64,000 nucleotides of DNA from Arenicola marina (taxonomy: Eukaryota; Annelida; Polychaeta; Arenicolidae). The translations under genes and the position numbers were made by a program. The stretch covers positions 3,409,318 through 3,473,317 of the forward strand of contig OZ025265.1 of assembly GCA_964019135.1 (NCBI GenBank). Reading direction: 5' to 3'. Shown piece after piece: positions 50,745-63,228 of this stretch (position 1 is its first letter; the number at the start of each line of letters is the position of its first letter). The notes beneath the pieces are model-generated. The model ran no database searches. It saw nothing but the letters and a program-made list of their open reading frames with translations, and was not told the origin of the DNA.

Positions 50745-50875
50745 CCGGAAGTCAGTCCCGCCAGCAGTTTACTTGTACAAACAACAATGCGCACTTCCTT
50801 AACGTCGACTTTACCATGTAGGTTACGGTAACTGCCGTTGACCTCATCCCCAGCCACGTGTTTTCTGTCGTGCCT

Positions 50876-51137
50876 GCGCACACTGTATAGAGCGTGTGTA
50901 CGTGATCTGAGCACACTGTAAAGAGCGTGTGTACGCGATCTGAGCACACTGTATAGAGCGTGTGTACGCGAACTGAGCACACTGTATAGAGCGTGTGTAC
51001 GCGATCTGAGCACACTGTATAGAGCGTGTGTACGCGATCTGCACACACTGTATAGAGCGTGTGTACGCGACCTGCGCACACTATAGAGCGTGTGTAAGCG
51101 ATCTGCGCACACTGTATAGAGCGTGTGTACGCGATCT
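50876..51137. repeat. 33-bp minisatellite, about 8 copies
   Basis: Units contain CACTGTATAGAGCGTGTGTA and CGCGATCTG(A/C)G. A copy near 51085 is shortened. It lies 130 bp after the 60-bp array and 160 bp before the assembly gap. Confidence 0.95.
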
Positions 51138-51300
51138 CCCTCTCTTATCGTCCTTTTCTATCTCGTTATACCTCTTTAAAAGCAATCCACTGCACATATA
51201 ATTTTCTCCACCTGCGTGACTGACCAGGCGACAGAACGCGCAGCCCCATTCTATTGTAAGTGGTGAAAGCCCCTTCCCCGCCTCCTCACCCCCCCCCCCC

Positions 51301-51500
51301 NNNNNNNNNNNNNNNNNNNNNNNNNNNNNNNNNNNNNNNNNNNNNNNNNNNNNNNNNNNNNNNNNNNNNNNNNNNNNNNNNNNNNNNNNNNNNNNNNNNN
51401 NNNNNNNNNNNNNNNNNNNNNNNNNNNNNNNNNNNNNNNNNNNNNNNNNNNNNNNNNNNNNNNNNNNNNNNNNNNNNNNNNNNNNNNNNNNNNNNNNNNN
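51301..51500. other. Assembly gap, 200 N
   Basis: Exactly 200 N, a placeholder size used for scaffold joins of unknown length. The left edge ends in C10 and the right edge begins GTGGGGAGGCGGG, so low-complexity sequence probably stopped the assembly. True distance and adjacency across it are unknown. Confidence 0.99.
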
Positions 51501-51575
51501 GTGGGGAGGCGGGAAAGGGCGGGGCACACGGTAATGGTGATGCGGAGGTAGACGGGGTGGCGGTGGCATGAGGGT

Positions 51576-52005
51576 GGGGGAAAGACGCTGGTACTAAGGG
51601 GACATTATGTGCCCTAGGTGGACGGCGAGCGGGACCGTAATCACCGACCTCTCAGCCAGCGACTTGGGGAGTAAAGCTGCGGTCATCACTGCTTGTACAA
51701 CAAGAGGCCGGGCGGACCGGTTGGATCGCTGGCCGACCACGGGGGGCGACTACGGGGCATGGCGACCACGGGGCGGGGCGACCACGGGGTGGGGGAAAGA
51801 CGCTGGTACTAAGGGGACATTATGTGCCCTAGGTGGACGGCGAGCGGGACCGTAATCACCGACCTCTCAGCCAGCGACTTGGGGAGTAAAGCTGCGGTCA
51901 TCACTGCTTGTACAACAAGAGGCCGGGCGGACTGGTTGGATCGCTGGCCGACCACGGGGGGCGACTACGGGGCATGGCGACCACGGGGCGGGGCGACCAC
52001 GGGGT
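51576..52005. repeat. Tandem duplication of a 215-bp unit
   Basis: 51576-51790 repeats at 51791-52005 with one clear difference (ACCGG near 51718 versus ACTGG near 51933). Each copy carries unique sequence followed by the first few 16-bp units of the array that continues to the right. Confidence 0.95.
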
Positions 52006-53425
52006 GGGGCGACCACGGGGTGGGGCGACCACGGGGTGGGGCGACCACGGGGTGGGGCGACCACGGGGTGGGGCGACTACGGGGTGGGGCGACTAATGGG
52101 TGGGGCGACCACGGGGTGAAGCGACCACGGGGTGGGGCGACCACGGGGTGGGGCGACCACGGGGTGGAGCGACCACGGGGTGGGGCGACCACGGGGTGGG
52201 GCGACCACGGGGTGGGGCGACCACGGGGTGGGGCGACCACGGGGTGGAGCGACCACGGGGTGGGGCGACCACGGGGTGGGGCGACCACGGGGTGGGGCGA
52301 CCACGGGGTGGGGCGACTACGGGGTGGGGCGACTAATGGGTGGGGCGACCACGGGGTGAAGCGACCACGGGGTGGGGCGACCACGGGGTGGGGCGACCAC
52401 GGGGTTGGGCGACCACGGGGTGGGGCGACCACGGGGTGGGGCGACCACGGGGTGGGGCGACCACGGGGTGGAGCGACCACGGGGTGGAGCGACCACGGGG
52501 TGGGGCGACCACGGGGTGGAGCGACCACGGGGTGGGGCGACCACGGGGTGGGGCGACCACGGGGTGGGGCGACCACGGGGTGGAGCGACCACGGGGTGGG
52601 GCGACCACGGGGTGGGGCGACCACGGGGTGGGGCGACTACGGGGTGGGGCGACCACGGGGGTGGAGCGACCACGGGGTGGGGCGACCACGGGGTGGGGCG
52701 ACCACGGGGTGGGGCGACCACGGGGTGGGGCGACCACGGGGTGGAGCGACCACGGGGTGGGGCGACCACGGGGTGGGGCGACTACGGGGTGGAGCGACCA
52801 CGGGGTGGGGCGACCACGGGGTGGGGCGACCACGGGGTGGGGCGACCACGGGGTGGGGCGACCACGGGGTGGGGCGACTACGGGGTGGGGGCGACTAATG
52901 GGTGGGGCGACCACGGGGTGAAGCGACCACGGGGTGGGGCGACCACGGGGTGGGGCGACCACGGGGTTGGGCGACCACGGGGTGGGGCGACCACGGGGTG
53001 GGGGCGACCACGGGGTGGGGCGACCACGGGGTGGGGCGACCACGGGGTGGGGCGACCACGGGGTGGAGCGACCACGGGGTGGAGCGACCACGGGGTGGAG
53101 CGACCACGGGGTGGGGCGACCACGGGGTGGGGCGACCACGGGGTGGGGCGACTACGGGGTGGGGCGACCACGGGGTGGGGGCGACCACGGGGTGGGGCGA
53201 ACACGGGGTGGGGCGACCACGGGTGGGGCGACCACGGGGTGGGGCGACCACGGGGTGGGGCGACCACGGGGTGGAGCGACCACGGGGTGGGGCGACCACG
53301 GGGTGGGGCGACCACGGGGTGGGGCGACCACGGGGTGGAGCGACCACGGGGTGGGGCGACCACGGGGTGGGGCGACTATGGGGTGGGGCGACTACGGGGT
53401 GGGGCGACCACGGTGGGGCGAGGAG
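51960..53425. repeat. 16-bp G-rich minisatellite, about 90 copies
   Basis: The unit is GGGGTGGGGCGACCAC. Variants include GACTAC, GACTAATGGG and GGAGCGACC. A rare variant block (CGACTAATGGGTGGGGC then GTGAAGCGACC) occurs near 52090, 52330 and 52893. Two G4 runs per unit make long quadruplex-capable sequence on the plus strand. The repeat frames on both strands are by-products. Confidence 0.97.
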
Positions 53426-55258
53426 GCCTGGCAAGGAATGGGCTTAACTATGGGTGATATGGAAGTGCGAGAGACAAGGGGTGAGAATGATGGTGAGGCT
53501 ACTGAGTCGGGAAGGGGAAGGAGGGGAGAGCGATAATGGCAGGGGAAGGATGAGGGAGGGGTGAGAAGGGGTAAGGACAGAGAGTAAGGGAAAGGTCGGG
53601 GGGGGGGGGGGATCCAATGTGTATGCTGCAGGCAGCTGGAGCTAGCGGTGAGGGAGAGGGAGTTGTGAGAAATGCCCGGGGCGGTCAGGCCAGGAAGGGA
53701 GAGTGAGGGTGGGGTGTGGGGAATGTGATGGAATGGGAAAGAGCGGTTAATACCACTTTCCCAACAGCGGGGAATTATCTCCGTGTTAATGGCGGGGTGG
53801 TGTGGTGGGTGACATCACGGCGGGGGGGGGGGGGGGCATGGCAGGGTGGCAGGGCGGGGTGGTGTGGTATTCGACATCACCCGCTGGGGGTGGGGTTGGG
53901 GGGGGTGGCATAACATGCGTGTAGGGCGGTGTGGTGAGTGGGGGCATGGGGGATGGGGTAGTCCGGGTAGAAGCTCGAGGCATGACGGGATGGCGTTGTG
54001 GGTGGTGGCACCATCGGGTGGTGGGTAGAGGCGTGTTGTGCCGGGAGGGGGGGTGAGTGGTCCACAGCTGCGCTTGCACCGCGTGAAGGCAGCGCCTCAC
54101 CGCTGATATTACCCCGGTGCACCGCACAACTACGGTCTGCTCCAGACAGCAGGAATTCACCTCCCCATAGGAAGCCATTGACGGTGACGGCAGCAGTGGT
54201 TTTAGTACCCTTCATTCAGCCCGGCCGACAAAAGGCCCCTCCCTCCCAGTGTCTCCGCCCCGTGGCCCGCACGCGGCAATCCAGGATAGTTTGGTGGCGG
54301 CCGGCCCGACCTGTTCGCGGGGTGGACCGGGAGGCTGGAGCGGTGGGTACTGGCCAATACCTAGCGGGGACCCAGCCTGCAACGAGCCCGGGCGCCAGAA
54401 TCTATCTTGCTGCACGGGCTGGCGGGTTGGCTGGTGACACACGGACAGACACACTGGCAGGCGGGGCGGAAGGAAGCACGGCTGCCGACCCTGTCCTGCC
54501 CCGCTCCCTGTCTGGTCTGGTTCACCTCCCGCGGGGACCCAGCCACTCAGCACCCGGACCGTCGTACTTGGTGGAAGAGCCGGTCCCGTGCGCGTCGCCG
54601 GTCACTCTTATGGTGTGTCTATAACGGATACTACTACAGCAACGGCTGCGCTTTATAGTCATCATTCCAAGTGAGTTGATAGCAATGGCGACCGGGGGGG
54701 GGGGGCAGAGTATGTATCCTGTCGTACCCCGGCACCACGGTGTACTATAACCAGTTCCTCTGCCACTCTCGCCTTACTCTCTAACTATATATTTACATAT
54801 TTATACACGTGTATATGATATGAATTTAACATGGGCGTTCCCAATACATGTTCGCGGTCGTGATAGAATTTTCCCGATGAGTTCCAACTAAACAGTGAAT
54901 GTTCTCAACCGATCTATATAAATGCATTTAAAACATTGAAATATGTGGGTTGTAGTTACGCCCTGAACACCTTACCCGCCATGGGGACGCTTCTGTATAT
55001 GTGTGTTTTCATTTTAACGTAATTGAGGTCTTTAACCCCTTCGCACTTTGCTGAAGATTACATATGCATGTGTCCTTGCCATGGGTGTTTTTGCAAGGAC
55101 TAACCGTTATCAAGTCTGGAATGTCCACGCAACATGTTCGCGTCTATCCGCAACCTGCACAGCGTGGTTTTGGTGTGTCGCCACCATCCAGGGTTTGATC
55201 TGGCTACGTCCAACGGGGTGTCTAGCTTCCCTAGCATTAGGGCCCCAGAGGGGCTTTT
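53426..55258. other. Non-coding, G-rich then GC-rich, no gene supported
   Basis: 53430-54060 is G-rich with long G-runs near 53600 and 53822. 54060-54650 is GC- and CpG-rich and might be a promoter-like island, but no exon can be defended. The rest is unique DNA. Confidence 0.45.
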
Positions 55259-55417
55259 TCGACACGGCGACACGGCGATTTTTAAAATCGACAACGCGAC
55301 ATTGGGGTTGTCTTAGAATCGACATGCGACATGAGACTTAGCGACACGCGACATGGAACTTTTCTTAAAATCGACACGCGACATGGACCTTTTCTTAAAA
55401 TCGACACGCGACATGGC
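55259..55417. repeat. Short degenerate repeat, ~34-bp units
   Basis: The phrase TCGACACGCGACATGG with CTTTTCTTAAAA recurs three to four times at 55340-55417, with looser copies from 55259. It ends in a C-run. Confidence 0.75.
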
Positions 55418-57780
55418 TACCCCCCCCCCCCTCAGGGGCCCTAGCATTGTGTAGGGATCAATGCCATGGCTGATGATGCCGCGTGATTAACCGCAGCAAA
55501 TGTCTTTCCGATAAACCCCATTGTCGTAGATCACCTGTCTTGATTTTTGCTATCGACGCCAAGCAGATGTCCCCTGAATTATCCGTGTGGGGCTCTCCCT
55601 GACACTGCTGTAGGTAGGTCCTCATGAAAGGCCCTAGGAACGGCCTGACCCCCCCCCCCCCCCTCCCGTCCTCCTTGCCGCCGCCTTGCCGCACCCTGCA
55701 TGCTGCTGGCCGGTCTTCTGTCCTCTGATAGCTTCGTCCGCATTGGTTTTCAAGACGTACTTGAATCGAGAGCCTACTTGAGACATCGTAGCAATGGAAA
55801 CTTTTAAATGTGCCATGCGGCAATGCGGCAATGCGGCAATGTATTTGAATGCTGCAATGTATGTGGATGATAGGGTGTAGTTCCAGCTGCTGTGCCATAT
55901 GTTGCTCGTTTGTGTGGAAAATGATGGCGGTGATGGCGACCTTTCAAAATACCATGTTAGATTTAACAACTTGTCTCAATGTGCAAGTGGATAATGTTAC
56001 GCGTATCTGAGTGGAGGGAAATGTGAGTGTTGTGTGCAGCGCGTCAGTTTTAGTTGAGTGCACACTTTTAGAAGGCCCCAGCGGGAAGGATGGTCGGGGG
56101 TTTACGCTCGACCTAAGCCAACGTAGGCCCTACAAATCATTACATACTGGTCGTGCAGAATAAAGATCCCATGTCTTTCTGTGATATAAACCGATATATG
56201 CTTCCTTACCACTTACATATGAGCTTCAAAGTTACAACAGATGTAATGAAATGTGTGTAACTGGAAGACTGAACTGGGTCAAGACACCTTCTGGGACAAT
56301 GGAATGGAGTTAGATGAAGGTGGCCAGGGCGCGAACCAATTACCTATTGACCTGGGCTTGTCAACTGAGCGTGTGAAAACGCCTCGCAGCGAGAGCAACA
56401 GAACAGGACCAGCTGAGGCTCGAAGCCACGAGAGCAGACCGTTAGGGCCGGGCCAGGGCCGCGCCAGGGCCGGGCCAGGGCCGGGCCAGGGCCGGGCACC
56501 CGCTGTCTCCTGGGAATGATCATCTCACATTGCGGATCAATAGGCCTCCGCGACTTCTTCTTAGTCTAACTTTAGTGTCAAAGCTTCATGACGGATAACG
56601 TCGTTATCATCAAAGTTTCATGGCGCATCATGTCACGTCGTTATCACCAAAGCTTCATAGCCCGTAATGCTATGTATTTGCCGTCAAAGCTTCATGGCAC
56701 ATACTGTTACGTCTTTATCACCAAAGCTTCATGACGCCTGTTGTGGTGCCAGTGTTCAATATATTACATTTGAAAATAATGCCGCTTATTTATTTATTGA
56801 TAAGGCAACGACTGTCTTATAACCGGACTCTCTTTCCTGTCGTGCCGCCGTTGACGTGCTGGACCGGAACAGTAGTCAATGTATCCGTGTATTGATTTCA
56901 AAAGTTCCAGATATCTGTGTTTGCCAATTGTTATCGATAGCTGAGTACCGTCATTAAGAGCCTAGTACCCATTAATAATGAGGCTTATGTTTTATCACAT
57001 TGGTTAATTATTGAGTATATACTTTGATCACAAACGCTACAGCCGGTTATATAGGTTGTTTATGACATCGAAATAGTTAAATTTAGAATTGGATTAGACG
57101 GTTGGGATTTGGATTTTTACTATAATTTACCATTTTGCTTTCGCCATCAGAAAGCGCCTTTCCTACGCGAAGATAGTCGAATCGACAATCTAATCTTTTC
57201 GACTTATTTGTCACAAAGTAATTAGTACCCGACAGTCATTTAACGTTGATTCCTTTGAGACCATTGTTGTTATTTAACTACCTTTGGATCGATTTAGATT
57301 CAAGTTTTGAAGCGCCTTCAAAGTTGGCCCCGTCTGAAATAACAATTCTTTTCTGTTAACGGCATGTTTTTTTATCGGATGGGAATAAATGGCTACTGAC
57401 ATGTCTTTGACATACTGGGTGAAGGCATCGTTTGCTGCTCAGGCCCACCCAATTGGTCCAGATTGCCGTGGACTCCACCTACTTCTCCCACCCTCCCCTG
57501 AAGCCAGGCCCCCCACCCCCTGACCCCCCCCCCCCCACCCCTCAGTGTCAGTGTCACCCACTGTCACCGGGCGCTCTCCCCTCGTCCACCGCTGCACACC
57601 CTCCCCACCACACACGTTAACACCCTACTCTGGCATTAACTATCATCCCGCAAACACATTTTGTTCGACGTTCTGCACAGTCACGTGTACAACTTGGAAA
57701 TATATGTGTGTCGGGGCGGGTTTAGAGGGAGTTATATTACTCCTGCCTTAAAACAGCGTTAGGGCACAACGAGAGGCGAG
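55418..57780. other. Non-coding with small repeats
   Basis: It contains C-runs near 55420 and 55650, GCGGCAAT x3 near 55818, a GGGCCGGGCCAG 12-bp repeat at 56446-56500, and four loose ~44-bp copies around CAAAGCTTCATG at 56577-56740. AT-rich unique DNA follows to 57400, then C-rich DNA. No gene is recognised. Confidence 0.5.
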
Positions 57781-57784
57781 GCCT

Positions 57785-58533
57785 CGGCACCCCGGGCACC
57801 CTGGGCACCCCGGGCACCCTGAGCACCCTGGGCACCCTGCCCACCCTGGGCACCCCGGGCACCCTGGGCACCCTGGCCACCCTGGGCACCCTGGGCACCC
57901 TGGGCACCCTGGCCACCCTGGGCACCCTCGGCACCCCGGGCACCCTGGGCACCCTGGGCACCCTGGCCACCCTGGGCACCCTGGGCACCCCGGGCACCCT
58001 GGCCACCCTGGGCACCCTGGGCACCCTGGCCACCCTGGGCACCCTGGGCACCCTGGGCACCCCGGGCACCCTGGGCACCCTGGGCACCCTGGCCACCCTG
58101 GCCACCCTGGGCACCCTGGGCACCCTGGCCACCCTCGGCACCCCGGGCACCCTGGCCACCCTGGCCACCCTGGGCACCCTGGGCACCCTGGCCACCCTGG
58201 GCACCCTGGGCAACCTGGCCACCCTGGGCACCCTGGCCACCCTCGGCACCCCGGGCACCCCGGGCACCCTGGGCACCCTGGGCACCCTGGCCACCCTGGC
58301 CACCCTGGGCACCCTGGCCACCCTGGGCACCCTGGCCACCCTCGGCACCCCGGGCACCCTGGGCACCCTGGGCACCCTGGGCACCCTGGGCACCCCGGGC
58401 ACCCCGGGCACCCTGGGCACCCTGGGCACCCTGGCCACCCTGGCCACCCTGGGCACCCTGGGCACCCTCGGCACCCTGGGCACCCTGGCCACCCTGGGCA
58501 CCCTGGCCACCCTGGGCACCCTGGGCCTCCCAC
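57785..58533. repeat. 9-bp minisatellite, about 83 copies
   Basis: The unit is GGCACCCTG with GCCACCCTG, GGCACCCCG and GGCACCCTC variants. One minus frame reads Gly-Cys-Pro/Gly-Trp-Pro triplets and so imitates collagen, but Cys and Trp at these positions and the exact 9-bp DNA period argue for a satellite. Confidence 0.97.
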
Positions 58534-58605
58534 TACTGCCGCCGCCATCGTCATTGCAGCCCGTTATGAGTATTCTTTATGAGCAGCTGAAGAGGTTTGG
58601 CCCAG

Positions 58606-59187
58606 GCCGGCGATGGCATGGCACTGCATGAACAGCGCGTATCATGATCGGCGATGGCATGGCACTGCATGAACAGCGCGTATCATGATCGGCGATGGCA
58701 TGGCACTGCATGAACAGCGCTTATCATGATCGGCGATGGCATGGCACTGCATGAACAGCGCGTATCATGATCGGCGATGGCATGGCACTGCATGAACAGC
58801 GCGTATCATGATCGGCGATGGCATGGCACTGCATGACAGCGCTTATCATGATCGGCGATGGCATGGCACTGCATGAACAGCGCTTATCATGATCGGCGAT
58901 GGCATGGCACTGCATGAACAGCGCATATCATGATCGGCGATGGCATGGCACTGCATGAACAGCGCGTATCATGATCGGCGATGGCATGGCACTGCATGAC
59001 AGCGCTTATCATGATCGGCGATGGCATGGCACTGCATGAACAGCGCTTATCATGATCGGCGATGGCATGGCACTGCATGAACAGCGCATATCATGATCGG
59101 CGATGGCACGGCACTGCATGAACAGCGCTTATCATGATCGGCGATGGCACTGCACTGCATGAACAGCGCTTATCATGATCGGCGACT
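58606..59187. repeat. 41-bp minisatellite, about 14 copies
   Basis: Units contain GCATGGCACTGCATGAACAG and CATGATCGGCGATG. The same 1-bp deletion (CATGACAGC) appears at 58831 and 58994, 163 bp apart (four units minus one base), showing block duplication. It is unrelated in sequence to the 41-bp array at the window start. Confidence 0.96.
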
Positions 59188-59204
59188 GCAAGGATCGCGA
59201 TCTT

Positions 59205-60290
59205 ACGTCCCTCTCCCACGGCAAGGACCACCCCCTACGTCCCGTCAGCCCTCTCCCTCAGCAAGGACCACCCCCTACGTCCCGTCAGCCCTCTCCCACG
59301 GCAAGGACCATCCTCTACGTCCCGTCAGCCCTCTCCCACGGCACGGACCACCCCCTACGTCCCGTCAGCCCTCTCTCTCAGCAAGGACCACCCCCTACGT
59401 CCCGTCCGCCCTCTCCCACGGCAAGGACCACCCCCTACGTCCCGTCAGCCCTCTCCCACGGCAAGGACCACCCTCTACGTCCCGTCAGCCCTCTCCCTCA
59501 GCAAGGACCACCCCCTACGCCCCGTCAGCCCTCTCCCTCGGCAAGGACCACCCCCTACGCCCCGTCAGCCCTCCCCCTCAGCAAGGACCACCCCCTACGC
59601 CCCGTCAGCCCTCTCCCTCAGCAAGGACCACCCCCTACGCCCCGTCAGCCCTCTCCCTCGGCAAGGACCACCCCCTACGCCCCGTCAGCCCTCTCCCTCA
59701 GCATGGACCACCCCCTACGCCCCGTCAGCTCTCTCCCGCGGCAAGGACCACCCCCTACGTCTCGTCAGCCCTCTCCCTCAGCAAGGACCACCCCCTACGT
59801 CCCGTCAGCCCTCTCCCTCGGCAAGGACCACCCCCTACGCCCCGTCAGCCCTCTCCCTCAGCAAGGACCACCCCCTACGTCCCGTCAGCCCTCTCCCACG
59901 GCAAGGACCACCTCTACGTCCCGTCAGCCCTCTCCCTCGGTAAGGACCACCCCCTACGCCCCGTCAGCCCTCTCCCTCAGCAAGGACCACCCCCTACGTC
60001 CCGTCAGCCCTCTCCCACGGCAAGGACCACCCCCTACGTCCCGTCAGCCCTCTCCCACGGCAAGGACCACCCCCTACGCCCCGTCAGCCCTCTCCCTCGG
60101 TAAGGACCACCCCCTACGCCCCGTCAGCCCTCTCCCTCAGCAAGGACCACCCCCTACGTCCCGTCAGCCCTCTCCCACGGCAAGGACCACCCCCTACGTC
60201 CCGTCAGCCCTCTCCCACGGCAAGGACCACCCCCTACGTCCCGTCAGCCCTCTCCCTCAGCAAGGACCCCCCCCTACGCCCCGACACTCC
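59205..60290. repeat. 40-bp minisatellite, about 27 copies
   Basis: Units contain GCAAGGACCACCCCCTACGT and CCCGTCAGCCCTCTCCC, with CACG/CTCA/CTCG variants. The array starts within 20 bp of the end of the preceding 41-bp array. Confidence 0.96.
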
Positions 60291-60398
60291 CCTCTTGCCT
60301 CGCGTCCTCCTCTCTCCTTGCAAAGATCACCCTCTACGTCCCGTTCACCCTTCTACTGTCACACCCGAGCATCCCATCACACCCACGTTGCCCTGGCA

Positions 60399-60655
60399 CC
60401 TTCCCTTCCCCCGTCCACCCATCTCCCACCGGCTGACCGCGCCTTGCCTACCACCCCATCCCCTGCCCCCCCCCCCCCCACCAGGGCGCAGGTCGCCGTA
60501 ATGCCTTCCCTTACCCCGTCCACCCATCTCCCACCGGCTGACCGCGCCTTGCCTACCACCCCATCCCCTGGCCCCCCCCACCCACCAGGGCGCAGGTCGC
60601 CGTAACGCCTTCCCTTACCCCGTCCATCCCGGGCTGACCTCGCCCTGCCTGCCGC
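60399..60655. repeat. ~105-bp tandem repeat, 2.5 copies
   Basis: CCTTCCCTT(A/C)CCCCGTCCA begins at 60399, 60504 and 60608, each followed by CACCGGCTGACCGCGCCTTG-like sequence. The last copy is partial. A C10 run sits in the first copy. Confidence 0.9.
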
Positions 60656-63228
60656 ATCACCCCCGACCCCAATACCCCGGTCGCCGCTGATCGAGTTCCT
60701 TCCTCCAGTAGAGGACTTCCTCTGGGGTGACTCTCTTCTCTTCTCTGGTTGGTGGGCGGTGCAGTCACACCGGCCACTCATGTCGCTTCAACAACCCCCC
60801 CCCCCCATCCCCACTCCGCCCATACCCACCATCCCAACACCCATCACCCCACCATCCACGTTATCCCACAATCCACCTCCACCCAGTACCACCCGCCCAC
60901 AACCGCCTTATTTCCTTCATAACCCTATCCCATCCGGACTGTCTGATCGTCCCCATGTCCCCGGCATACACTGCTGAATTCATCTACCCCCACATCCCCC
61001 CTCGGTGCCCCCCCCCCCCACCACCGGCTCTTCACGGAGTTCATGTATCACATCGACTCCATAAGTGGTTTCAGCGTTTAGCAGTATTTTCTCATTTCCC
61101 GACACGAGTCCGATAAATATTCATTCTGTGATTGGACGACTTTCTTTATCGTTGGGAGTTGGCGCCACGTGGAGTGTCTTATAGACATGCAGATGGTGGG
61201 GGTGAAGGGGTGGGAGTTGAGGCGGGGGTGGGCGGGTAGTGAGGGGAGGGGATGTGCTTATATCTACAACGTATTGTGCGGATGATTGAAAGCCAACTAT
61301 GCGTTTTTTACTCTAATTTTATACGGGAAGGTGAACGAGAAGGGACAAAAAATCCAACTTGATTGAAACATTTGAGATGCAATTTGAACAGAGTTTACTC
61401 GAAACATGCAGGACGTTTAAAACATGCGGAAATGCGTTTTACAGAGATAACATAATGAGGAATCATATATGGGGCGGGTGCGTAAAGGTGGAGAACTGTT
61501 GTAGTTATTAATAGGAGTGATCGATGTAGATGTATGGATTCAGACCAAAACTGAAGCCATGATACATCTAACGGGAACTAAGTGCGTACAGGGACAACCG
61601 AACCTCTTACGGTATGATTTAGCCGCTTGGTGTCGCTGCGGTACAGGTACAAGTCACAAGCTGTAGATAGGGCACGTTGGGTGTCATTTAGAATTCCCGT
61701 CGGTACATAATTGTACTTATGGGCCGCCGTAGATAGTCTATACTACTCACAACTACGAGATTGGTTGGGTCACAGATAGAAAATGACGATATGGCGCTCG
61801 TTGTCCATGTGAAATCGCAAGCAACAGATAATGGTGTCACAGGCCAGGGGTAAGTAGTACTTGAGCGATACTGAATCCAGTGTTGGCATTCCCATGTAAG
61901 GGCGCTCGGACTCACTACCAGCCAGATAGACACAGAGAGGACAGACTTGATAGAAAGAGTGTGGGGACAAAACGGCATTTGGAGTGGCTTCAATGGTCAA
62001 CAGGGACAGGTGCCCAGTATTATCGACCAAGCCGTGAGATGACAGAGCGGTTGGTGGCTGGAGGCTGGAGGCTGCGGCCCCGACACATGGGGCATCGGGG
62101 AAAAAATGGAAACACCCCGAGCGGGCGACGCGGCTGTGTCAACGCCGCGGAACTGTGGGGTGCGTGGCCGGCGTGCTAATCAGCTGTCTGCCGCGGGAAT
62201 GGAGGGCAGGGCGGCCGGGGAGGGGGGGGGGATTAATAAACCTGTGGGGCGGGGGGCTGAGGGCGGCACTGAACAATGATGGAAGAGCCCCTAGGGTTAT
62301 TGTACTCTATGACGCCGGGATTGTGTGTAGCGAGAGGGCGTGGGTTCCATAAGACATGACAATATGTGCGTGTGTGTGTGTGTGTGGGGGGGGGGGGGGT
62401 GTCTTCTCTCTACGTACCCCTTTAAGCTAGCCTTTTTTGTCGCAGGCGAACATCGACCGGACCCAGTGCCCCCCACCACCACACACACATAACCCCCAAA
62501 AAAACAATTCTAACAAAGAAAAGAAAATTAAACTGAAGAAGTAACAGAAAGCAATATGGGCAGCAGAATGGGCCTCTAAGGGGTGTAGACGGACATCTGT
62601 GATGCCATAGCATCAAAGCAGACGTACCGAGGAACGTCATTGCGATGTATGTGTCACTGTTGGTGGACTGAATCAATGATGTAGAGAGTCTACTTTTTAA
62701 AATCATTTATCTATTATTACTAGAAACAAAAGCTAAATCGCATTGTTATCACTAGCACCAATGGATGTTTGTGACTGTTACTGCCACAACTGCCACTATT
62801 GCTATAACTATACGGCTATTGTTACTACGACTTCCATCAAGTAAGCCTAGTAAGCGTAGCCATATATGAGCCATGCACCTCAGCCATGCATTTCACAAGT
62901 TTTCGTCTGTTACATAAATTTGGTTGTACACAACATGGACTATTGTATTCATATTTTTACAATAATTATGGACATAAATTAAAAAAAATAAAAAATAACA
63001 CAAAAATCCGGTATTTTGAGAAACAATGTACCTTAAAGGAAGCCGCCAGCCTGGCTTCTAACGCTGCTGTACCGATTCATATAATACCCAAGTGTCTATA
63101 TATCCTGCCGTTCTGTCTGCATCTTACAATCAGCGTGATCATCGCTAATATAAATAGCTGCGATTATAACTCCAATGTTTTTTTACGGAGACAATCGTTG
63201 CAAGAGATATATCAATATGTCTCCAAGG
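60656..63228. other. Non-coding, no gene recognised
   Basis: CCA/CCC-rich stretches to about 61020, then unique DNA. A (GT)n tract next to a G13 run lies near 62370-62400. Nothing RNA-like or protein-like is recognised. Confidence 0.5.

Noticed and set aside
51822..53536. Gly/Arg-rich frames of 180-360 codons over the 16-bp array
   Set aside because: 16-bp units cycle through all frames without stops; low-complexity product only.
54060..54660. CpG-rich block as a promoter and first exon
   Set aside because: Composition is suggestive, but no core promoter element, exon or splice site could be argued for.
57737..58554. Collagen-like Gly-X-Pro frame on the minus strand
   Set aside because: X is almost always Cys or Trp, the DNA repeats perfectly at 9 bp, and no collagen flanking domain is present.
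58606..59187. Regular direct repeats that might suggest a CRISPR array
   Set aside because: There are no unique spacers; the whole 41-bp unit repeats, and the genome is eukaryotic.
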